NCBI GenBank assembly: GCA_020216655.1
Contig: JAIWNU010000166.1
Location: 1-10,798 of the forward strand
DNA length: 10,798 nucleotides
Direction of reading: 5' to 3'
Source of the DNA: Treponema sp.
GTDB lineage: Bacteria > Spirochaetota > Spirochaetia > Treponematales > Breznakiellaceae
The notes beneath the pieces were generated by a model. It was not told where the DNA came from. It made no database searches and worked only from the letters and a program-made list of their open reading frames with translations. Position numbers and translations under genes: made by a program. Position 1 is the first letter of the stretch; each line of letters opens with the position of its first letter. Below are positions 1 through 6,263 of the stretch, one piece after another.

Positions 1-1
1 G

Positions 2-1831
2 CCAGAGGTACTCCTTCTCCTAGGAAGGGCTTACCATACCCTGCGGCGCTATCCCAAGGCACTGGCCATATTCAACGATTACATTCGTCTCGCCCCTCAT
101 GCCGCGCAAGGGTACTTTTTTGCCGGCAGGACCTATCTCGCCCTCGGAATGAGCATGCATGCCCTGCCGCTTTTACGAAAAGCCCTTGCGCTCCGGCCAG
201 ATGAGCCTCAAATATTGGCCATGCTCGGTATAGCCTGCCTTAAAAGCAAGCGATCCCGAGAAGCGGTCGATTGCCTCCAAAAAGCAGTAGAACTCGCTCC
301 AGACAACCAGCGGATTTACCGGTCCTATTTGAATGCCCTGCTTGTCCGGGGCATCAAACTTTGCCGAATCGGAGAAACCGATTTGGGCTCCCAGATGCTT
401 CAGTTTGTCCTGAACAACGGGCTCGAAGCTCCCCTTCCCCATCTGGAACTCGGCCGGATCTATCGCGAAGCGGGTCAACTGCAGGAAGCCCTATTCCATT
501 ATACAGCCGCGTGCAGGCTTGCACCGGACGATGCGAGCATCCGCTGGTATAGGGCAAGTCTTCTCATGATGTTAAACCAACATCAGGAAGCCCTTAAAGA
601 AATCGAAACGATACGGGATTTGGGAAGCGAGGTTCCCGAGCTTAGCTGGAATGCGGAACTCATTGAACGATTTATGATTCGGTCTTTTCTTGCCGATGGA
701 GCCTGGAGCAGAGCTGCCAGAGCGTGCAGCCTGTGGCTCAAAAAACGGGGACCGGATCCTATGATCCACGCCATGTATGCCGAAGCGCTTCGGAATCTTG
801 GAGACCTGGACACAGCCCAAAATCATCTTTCTAAAGCCATAGAATTAGCAGGGCAGCAGGCTGAACTCCGCTACGCTCAGCTCATGCTTGCATGGGAACG
901 GGAAGATTGGTCAACCCTGCAAAAAACCCTCGCAATTTTGCAGCGCCTCGAGGGCGATTCATCTATCATCCAACGTTTCAAAGCCCTCGTATTAGACCAT
1001 ACATCAGAAAATGATAAGGAAGTCATTTCACAGCTCCAGCAAGCCATCAGAAACACAGGGCCGAGTCCTGAGCTTATGTTCGCCCTCGCCCAGCGCTATT
1101 TTCACATCGGCATGCCCGACCTGGCTGAAACTTGGTATGAAAAAACGATACAGGTCCAGCCGGACCATGAACGGGCATACCTAGGCTCAATCGCATCCCT
1201 TGAAATCTTGCTGCAGGACGGACAAACTGCAGCAGCTGATGCTTTAATACAACGGTATACAGACTATCTTGACCGCTGGCCGGACAATCGGAGCATTCGT
1301 AGAGAATATGCCCTTTTCCTGGTAAAACAGGAACGGTACGAGCTGGCGGAACAAGAATTGGAAGCCCTCTTAACATGGGATTCGGCTAACAAGACCCTGA
1401 GACGGCTTTTAGCATACATATACCGGAAAAACCGCCGTTATCGGGATGCGGCGGTGCTCCTTAAGGGTTTGCTTAAGGAGGATCCCCAAAATGTGGCTCT
1501 CTTGCTTGAGCTCGTAGGCTGTATGGATCGGTCTAACCTTAAAACATATACCTATCCAATTCTTGAGAAGGCTATAAAGCATTTTAAGCATTCTGCAGAT
1601 ATTGCCCTCGCCTTTGGTGATGCGGCTTACCGGGCAAAAAAAATAGAACAAGCACTCGACGCATATCGAGAAGCAGCATCCCGCGCCCCCGATGATCCCA
1701 GGCCATACCAAAGACTTGCCCTTGTGTATAGGAAACAGGGGGTCACAGAACTGGCAGATCGATATGAAATGGAAGCAAAAAACAGGGAAAAGCAAAAAAA
1801 CAAGTTGCCGAATTCCCAAAAAAAACTATAA
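2..1831 (+). CDS. Tetratricopeptide-repeat protein, 5' end outside window
   Basis: The frame ending at the TAA at 1829-1831 is open back to base 2. The residues before the first ATG (149) are themselves TPR-like, for example FAGRTYLALG and GRAYHTLRRY, so the gene starts upstream of the window and 149 is not its start. At least 609 residues are visible. I can trace roughly 11 to 13 TPR-like units along almost the whole length, with the usual small and aromatic positions and helix-ending APDD, APDN or RPDE turns. No membrane segment or enzymatic domain is visible in this part; the tail is lysine- and glutamine-rich. TPR arrays are protein-binding scaffolds, and the partner cannot be read from the sequence. 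A gap of 19 bases separates it from the next plus-strand gene, so the two are probably co-transcribed. The TPR call is firm; the specific role is unknown. Confidence 0.88.
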   Translation, partial: PEVLLLLGRAYHTLRRYPKALAIFNDYIRLAPHAAQGYFFAGRTYLALGMSMHALPLLRKALALRPDEPQILAMLGIACLKSKRSREAVDCLQKAVELAPDNQRIYRSYLNALLVRGIKLCRIGETDLGSQMLQFVLNNGLEAPLPHLELGRIYREAGQLQEALFHYTAACRLAPDDASIRWYRASLLMMLNQHQEALKEIETIRDLGSEVPELSWNAELIERFMIRSFLADGAWSRAARACSLWLKKRGPDPMIHAMYAEALRNLGDLDTAQNHLSKAIELAGQQAELRYAQLMLAWEREDWSTLQKTLAILQRLEGDSSIIQRFKALVLDHTSENDKEVISQLQQAIRNTGPSPELMFALAQRYFHIGMPDLAETWYEKTIQVQPDHERAYLGSIASLEILLQDGQTAAADALIQRYTDYLDRWPDNRSIRREYALFLVKQERYELAEQELEALLTWDSANKTLRRLLAYIYRKNRRYRDAAVLLKGLLKEDPQNVALLLELVGCMDRSNLKTYTYPILEKAIKHFKHSADIALAFGDAAYRAKKIEQALDAYREAASRAPDDPRPYQRLALVYRKQGVTELADRYEMEAKNREKQKNKLPNSQKKL

Positions 1832-1840
1832 TTAGGAAAT

Positions 1841-1846
1841 GGAGGG
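1841..1846 (+). promoter_or_regulatory. Ribosome binding site that sets the 1851 start
   Basis: GGAGGG lies 4 bases before the ATG at 1851. The alternative in-frame ATG at 1839 would place this motif inside the coding region and has only AGGAA directly abutting it. The Shine-Dalgarno position therefore favours 1851. Confidence 0.7.
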
Positions 1847-1850
1847 AACA

Positions 1851-2417
1851 ATGCCAAGCAAAGCGATGGATCTCTTTGAGGCTTACGCCCAGGACAAGCT
1901 ACCAAAAGACGAGGGATATATCATATCCTCATTTTTTAGCAATACATCAGCTTATTCTAAGTATGAGATTGTGTCATATTCCGGTGTAAAGTCCATTTAT
2001 TTAACCGATGAGGGGCTTACATTCCAAACCAACGGCAAAAAGCTGCATATTTTAATTGAGCCGCCCAATTATCCCCATAAGGCGATTGAGCCCTATGTGC
2101 GTTCATCCAACGAACAGATACCCCTGCGGTTCAGCGAACTGGAACAGATTGTGGCAAAAAACCAAACCAGAATCATGATTGCAAAAAAGCCGATTATTTC
2201 ATTTTCTTCTTTCACCATTCTGAAGCCGACGGGCATTAATTTTGCCCTCGCGTTCTACAGCCTCCCCGATCTTTACGATACGTTAGCCATCTTCTTTGAA
2301 AAGACCTATAACAAAGAAGCGGGAGTTCCTATGGCGGATGCTAAAAAAGCGGCGCTTAAAACTGTCGAAATTGTTAAAAAAACCATGAACTTCTCAGGGG
2401 AATTCAAAGACGAGTAA
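1851..2417 (+). CDS. Conserved-type hypothetical protein, 188 residues
   Basis: I do not recognise this protein. The start at 1851 (MPSKAMDLFEAY) is chosen because GGAGGG precedes it at good spacing; an in-frame ATG at 1839 would add four residues. It has no signal peptide, no lipobox cysteine and no clear transmembrane helix, so it is probably cytoplasmic. The N-terminal half alternates short hydrophobic strands with polar turns (IVSYSGVKSIYLTDEGLTF). A more helical C-terminal part follows, ending in a lysine-rich segment (DAKKAALKTVEIVKKTMNF) and an acidic tip. This would fit a small alpha/beta domain. It follows the TPR gene by 19 bases and precedes a strong terminator, so it is probably the last gene of that operon and may act with the TPR protein; that link is inference from position only. 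Confidence 0.75.
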   Translation: MPSKAMDLFEAYAQDKLPKDEGYIISSFFSNTSAYSKYEIVSYSGVKSIYLTDEGLTFQTNGKKLHILIEPPNYPHKAIEPYVRSSNEQIPLRFSELEQIVAKNQTRIMIAKKPIISFSSFTILKPTGINFALAFYSLPDLYDTLAIFFEKTYNKEAGVPMADAKKAALKTVEIVKKTMNFSGEFKDE

Positions 2418-2453
2418 TGCTAGCTCGCTTAGCAAAAGCCGCTAGCCTAAAAC

Positions 2454-2498
2454 AAAAGGCCTTTTCAGAGGTTTTACCTTCTGAAAAGGCCTTTTTTT
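2454..2498. terminator. Bidirectional intrinsic terminator between convergent genes
   Basis: A 16-base arm at 2454-2469 (AAAAGGCCTTTTCAGA) pairs perfectly with 2480-2495, with a further GG/CC pairing inside across a one-base bulge and a short T-rich loop. Seven Ts at 2492-2498 follow on the plus strand. On the minus strand the stem is followed by TTTTGTTTT. It lies between the 188-residue gene (stop at 2417) and the end of the PPDK-like gene (stop at 2532), and so can end both convergent transcripts. Confidence 0.88.
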
Positions 2499-2531
2499 CT
2501 CTGCACTAAACCGCGAATTTCAACTCATGGT

Positions 2532-5168
2532 TTAACTTGCCTGCTTCTCGATTTCGGCTTGAGCTACCGCAAGGAGTGCGATAGGAACTGAATAGGAAGA
2601 ACAGGACACATAATTAAGACCCGCATCCATACAGAACCGAACATTTGCGGGATTTGCCCCATGTTCGCCGCAGAGTCCGCAGACCAGATCGGGTCTTGTC
2701 ATTCTGCCCCGTTCTACCGCCATGACAATAAGTTCTTTAACCCTTGGATCCAAGGTACTAAAGGGATTTCCTTCCAGCAGATCAAAAAGCGTATAGTCAG
2801 GCATAAAGGACGTAAAGTCATCCCGCGAAATCCCCAAAGTAGTCTGGGTAAGGTCATTGGTACCAAAGCTAAAGAACTGGCCATATTTGGCGATTTCTCC
2901 GGCGCCGAGAGCTGCAGCAGGCAGCTCTATCATGGTACCGATGCGGTAGGGTACCGGTTTTTTCTGAAGCTCCGTACGAATTTCTTCCTCCACATCCACG
3001 ATGCCATGGTAATTTTTGCCCTCAATCTTTTTACCAAATGCGATGAGCTTGAGTTCATTGGCATTCATTACGATCGGCACCATGATTTCTGGGAAAACTT
3101 CTATTTTTTCTTCTCGGAGCTTAAAAGCAGCCTCAAAAATAGCCTTTACCTGCATCGCATAAATTTCTGGATATGAAACTGCGATACGGCAGCCTCGATG
3201 ACCTAGCATGGGGTTGAACTCGGCCAAGGACTCTATCCTTGCAAGTAATTCCGCCTTGTTTGGTTTTTTGCCCCTGGTCTTTTCAAGATAAGCCATGAAA
3301 ACCGCTAGTTCATCATCGTTGTGTGGCAGGAACTCATGGAGCGGAGCATCAAGGAGCCGGATGGTAACCTCTTTGCCAGCCATAGCCTTGAAAATGCCGT
3401 AAAAATCGTCCCGCTGCATGGGCCGGAGCCGCTCAAGCACCGCAGCGCGTTCTTCGATCGAATCAGAGAGAATCATTTCTCTAAATACATTGATTCGATC
3501 CTTATGGAAAAACATGTGTTCGGTTCGGCACAGGCCAATTCCCTCGGCGCCGAAGGAAAGCGCCAGATTCGCATCCCTTGGGCTGTCTGCGTTTGCCCGA
3601 ACATGGAAACCCTTTATAAATTTCTTCGCCATCGCGATATATTCTAAGAGCCCGGACTCGGTGGGATCGGGTTCTATAAGTTTTGCCTGTCCGAGATATA
3701 CCGTTGGGTCTCCATAGTAGGGAACGTTGAGGGTGATATAATCCCCTTCGGAAAAACTAATATCCCCGATGGTTGCTTTCTTACCCCTTATTTTCATGGA
3801 TGGTATTACGACAGAAACTTTTCCATACTGACGTGCAACAACAGAAGCATGGGCCGAATAGCCGCCTTCGCAGGAGAGAACACCCGTTGCAACCTCGATA
3901 GCCTTAACATCGTCTGCAAAGGTTGCAGGCATGACAAGAATAAAACGGTGATCCTCATTTTTCTGCAGTGCAGTTTTATGAGCTTCCAGGAGGGCGTCCG
4001 TATTAAAATAAACCCGGCCAATAGCGGCTCCCGGTGCACCAGCGATACCGCCGCTCCATTTTGGAAGCCCCTTGATTGCCGCGGTATCAATAATCGGGTG
4101 AAGTATTTCATTAAGCCGCGGCGGCTGAATCGCCTTAACCGCATACGCCTCATCTATGATTTTCCGTTTTGCTAAATCTAAAAGGAGCTTAATATCCGCC
4201 TGGGTCGATTTCTGATCCACCGGACGCTGTTCAATAAGCCATAATTTTCCCTTTTCGACGGTGAACCGGATCTGCCGTATTTCCTTAAAGCGATCTTCCA
4301 GGGTCCAGGCAATATTCTGAAGCTGCTTGAGATGTTCAGCACCGATTTTTTCAATTTCCTGTCCCGTAGCCCCAATTTCATTAAATTTTTCCCGGTAAAA
4401 CTCTCCCTGGAGCTTTTTTTCTCCCGTTACAATGTTTCTGCTATAAAACGCACCAGAACAAGAATCCTTCCCATAGTTCCCATACACCATAGGTTGAACC
4501 ATGAGGGCCGTATCATTATCGTTTTGGCTATCCAAGGCCAGTAATTTGGAAAGCTCCCTAAGGGTAATCATTAACTGTCCATCGGCGGATTCAAAAAATT
4601 CTGAGGGTACATAGGGCGCATAAAAATCCATGTACTCAAGAGCAGACTTTTCAGGATGGTCCGAGTCAATTTCCTTATTCAGTTTAGCAAGGAGGTCTTT
4701 GTAAAGTTTCAGCTTTTCCTGGTCTTCCTGTAAAGCCGCTATCTGTTCTTCAATTTTAAGGATTCCCCGAACCATGAACAGTACTTCGTGGGCCGCAAAG
4801 GTGTCCCCAACCCACTTTGCGAATCCGGGAATGACTGAGCGAACGAGGCCAAAATTATGCAAAGCAGGATAATTCGAAACAGCCAGATTGGAGGATACAA
4901 CGATCTTAAGAAGCATCGGATTTTCTGGATCACCAAATCGTTTCCCCACAATGGAAGCACATTTTTCGAGCAGGGTTTTTACATCCTTTTTTATATCCAC
5001 CGTGTCCAACTGCGATGCGAGGAGTGTATTTATAATAAACCCGGGGAGTATCGGGAACCCCAGCTCTGCAAATTCGTTCGCCTGCCTTCCGCGGATTCCA
5101 AGCAATTCTCCGTCCACCTTCTTAGGTATTACATCCGTGGAACTAAAAAAATGTATGCGGTTATCCAT
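2532..5168 (-). CDS. ppdK: Pyruvate phosphate dikinase family protein with degenerate ATP-grasp domain
   Basis: The protein has 878 residues, about the usual PPDK length. The phosphohistidine domain is recognisable at about 370-500 with GGYSAHASVVAR (putative catalytic His440). The C-terminal TIM-barrel PEP/pyruvate domain at about 515-878 keeps GLCRTEHMFF (Arg548), TIRLLDAPLHEFLP (Arg604), MLGHRGCR, TMIELP (Glu748), FGTNDLTQTT (Asn771-Asp772), CGEHG and the acid/base Cys856 in NYVSCSS. True PPDK interconverts ATP, phosphate and pyruvate with AMP, pyrophosphate and PEP in the cytosol. The N-terminal ATP-binding domain (1-320) is abnormal: the usual RSGA/MPGMMDT region reads as IVVSSN...NYPALHNFGL, and the DIEFT acidic pair reads as QIRFT. 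It also carries a charged, coiled-coil-like stretch at about 136-176. The start has AGGAGG at 5174-5179, 5 bases upstream of the ATG. The stop of the preceding TP0747-like gene is 14 bases away, so the two are co-transcribed. Family membership is secure; dikinase activity is doubtful. Confidence 0.9.
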   Translation of the reverse strand: MDNRIHFFSSTDVIPKKVDGELLGIRGRQANEFAELGFPILPGFIINTLLASQLDTVDIKKDVKTLLEKCASIVGKRFGDPENPMLLKIVVSSNLAVSNYPALHNFGLVRSVIPGFAKWVGDTFAAHEVLFMVRGILKIEEQIAALQEDQEKLKLYKDLLAKLNKEIDSDHPEKSALEYMDFYAPYVPSEFFESADGQLMITLRELSKLLALDSQNDNDTALMVQPMVYGNYGKDSCSGAFYSRNIVTGEKKLQGEFYREKFNEIGATGQEIEKIGAEHLKQLQNIAWTLEDRFKEIRQIRFTVEKGKLWLIEQRPVDQKSTQADIKLLLDLAKRKIIDEAYAVKAIQPPRLNEILHPIIDTAAIKGLPKWSGGIAGAPGAAIGRVYFNTDALLEAHKTALQKNEDHRFILVMPATFADDVKAIEVATGVLSCEGGYSAHASVVARQYGKVSVVIPSMKIRGKKATIGDISFSEGDYITLNVPYYGDPTVYLGQAKLIEPDPTESGLLEYIAMAKKFIKGFHVRANADSPRDANLALSFGAEGIGLCRTEHMFFHKDRINVFREMILSDSIEERAAVLERLRPMQRDDFYGIFKAMAGKEVTIRLLDAPLHEFLPHNDDELAVFMAYLEKTRGKKPNKAELLARIESLAEFNPMLGHRGCRIAVSYPEIYAMQVKAIFEAAFKLREEKIEVFPEIMVPIVMNANELKLIAFGKKIEGKNYHGIVDVEEEIRTELQKKPVPYRIGTMIELPAAALGAGEIAKYGQFFSFGTNDLTQTTLGISRDDFTSFMPDYTLFDLLEGNPFSTLDPRVKELIVMAVERGRMTRPDLVCGLCGEHGANPANVRFCMDAGLNYVSCSSYSVPIALLAVAQAEIEKQAS

Positions 5169-5182
5169 CTTAACCTCCTGGA

Positions 5183-6202
5183 CTAGAACAGCTTGAGCAC
5201 AGTACTGACAGGACCTTTAAGGAAGGCTTCAAACTGGGGACTAGCACCTTGCATTAAATATCTTTGCAATTTAGCCACATCCTTAATATCCTTGCCGGCC
5301 ACAGCAAACTGGATGGTGCTGCCGTGTTTTACCTTTCCCCATTTGAACAGCGAATTTATATTGATAATCCGCTCGCCTTCATAATAAATATAGACTTCCA
5401 AACCAGGGTATTTTGTCTTGTAACTTTCTATAATTCGTTTCCATGCCTCTACGTTTCCGTTATGAAACAGTTCATTCCGTACAACGACTGAATACATGGG
5501 AGTCATTCGCATACCTGCTTTTTGGCTTGAAGCGCTTGAAACATCAGCAGGTATCTTTTCGGCCTTTGCTGCCACTTTTTCTTTTGCTGGCTGCTTTGCC
5601 GCTTTTTTCGTTACTGATTTACCACTTTCTTTTGCGATAGCTGCTTTTTTCTCAGGCTTCGCAGGCTTTACAGAAAATTCACCCTTGTATAGCTCCTCGG
5701 GAATTTTCACCTTCTGTCCCTGGAACAGGGACAACGCAAGGTCAGCCGCTTTTTGACAAAGTTCATCAGTTGGTTTTCCCATCTTGCCTGCAAAGACAAC
5801 TAAAAGTTCGTGTTTTTTAAACGGTCCAATTGATGCAAGACTTTCTTTTTGTTTAGGATTAGCAACCTGAACACCCATATCAGGGTGATAATAAGCTACA
5901 ACTAGGTCCACCGCTTTCCAGCGAGAAAATTCGTCTGCTAAGGACGATAGGTCTTCAATAGCCGCAGTAAGATTTGCTGAAGCGGTCTTGTATCCCATTT
6001 TATCGACCAGAAGCATCCGTAAAATTACCGGTCGTTGTTCGTTTGAGAGTTCTTCTCCTTCCGCTTCTTCCAATAGGTCTGCTAAGTTTTTATTTGCCGA
6101 AATTAAATCGATAATGGATAAGGTTTTTTTTATATGCCGCACCGCAGTATTAAAACCAGCCCTGGTGGATAAAATATCCAAAGACCCCATATTATTTGCC
6201 AT
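5183..6202 (-). CDS. TP0747-like hypothetical protein next to cfpA
   Basis: A 339-residue protein with three visible parts. Residues 1-175 are mostly helical and include TRAGFNTA near residue 14. Residues about 178-225 form a low-complexity linker rich in lysine, alanine and proline. A C-terminal globular domain at about 233-339 is rich in aromatic and beta-type residues (MYSVVVRNELFHNGNVEAW, EVYIYYEGERIININSLF). There is no signal peptide or membrane helix, so it is likely cytoplasmic. By position between cfpA and ppdK it corresponds to T. pallidum TP0747, for which I know no established function. A short motif around GFNTA is shared with CfpA, which hints at a role with the filament. AGGAGG at 6208-6213, 5 bases before the ATG, supports the start. 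The cfpA terminator lies directly upstream. The function is unknown; the gene itself is clear. Confidence 0.85.
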   Translation of the reverse strand: MANNMGSLDILSTRAGFNTAVRHIKKTLSIIDLISANKNLADLLEEAEGEELSNEQRPVILRMLLVDKMGYKTASANLTAAIEDLSSLADEFSRWKAVDLVVAYYHPDMGVQVANPKQKESLASIGPFKKHELLVVFAGKMGKPTDELCQKAADLALSLFQGQKVKIPEELYKGEFSVKPAKPEKKAAIAKESGKSVTKKAAKQPAKEKVAAKAEKIPADVSSASSQKAGMRMTPMYSVVVRNELFHNGNVEAWKRIIESYKTKYPGLEVYIYYEGERIININSLFKWGKVKHGSTIQFAVAGKDIKDVAKLQRYLMQGASPQFEAFLKGPVSTVLKLF

Positions 6203-6215
6203 ACCAGCCTCCTAG

Positions 6216-6243
6216 AAAAAACGCCCCCGTTTTTCGGGGGCGT
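6216..6243 (-). terminator. Intrinsic terminator after cfpA
   Basis: Read on the minus strand, ACGCCCCCG and CGGGGGCGT form a perfect 9-bp GC-rich stem with a 5-base loop, followed by six Ts (6216-6221 on the complement). It begins about 20 bases after the cfpA stop (6264-6266) and ends 3 bases before the AGGAGG of the next gene at 6208-6213. There is no visible room for a separate promoter between the hairpin and that ribosome binding site. Confidence 0.93.
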
Positions 6244-6263
6244 CATCATGTAGCCGTAAGGGA

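Noticed and set aside
149..151. ATG at 149 as the start of the TPR protein
   Set aside because: The frame is open to the window edge and the upstream residues are TPR repeats, so the true start lies before the window.
1777..1825. A6, A7 and A8 runs at the end of the TPR gene as phase-variation tracts
   Set aside because: Slippage there would change only the last residues of the protein, and lysine-rich tails in this base composition readily give such runs.
1839..1841. ATG at 1839 as start of the 188-residue protein
   Set aside because: The only good Shine-Dalgarno sequence, GGAGGG at 1841-1846, would then lie inside the coding region.
2419..2446. Two GCTAGC palindromes as a separate hairpin or site
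   Set aside because: The possible stem is short with an unpaired interior and is overshadowed by the strong terminator next to it.
2661..3176. Open frame of 171 codons on the plus strand inside the PPDK-like gene
   Set aside because: Antisense to conserved PPDK motifs, with a composition unlike a real protein.
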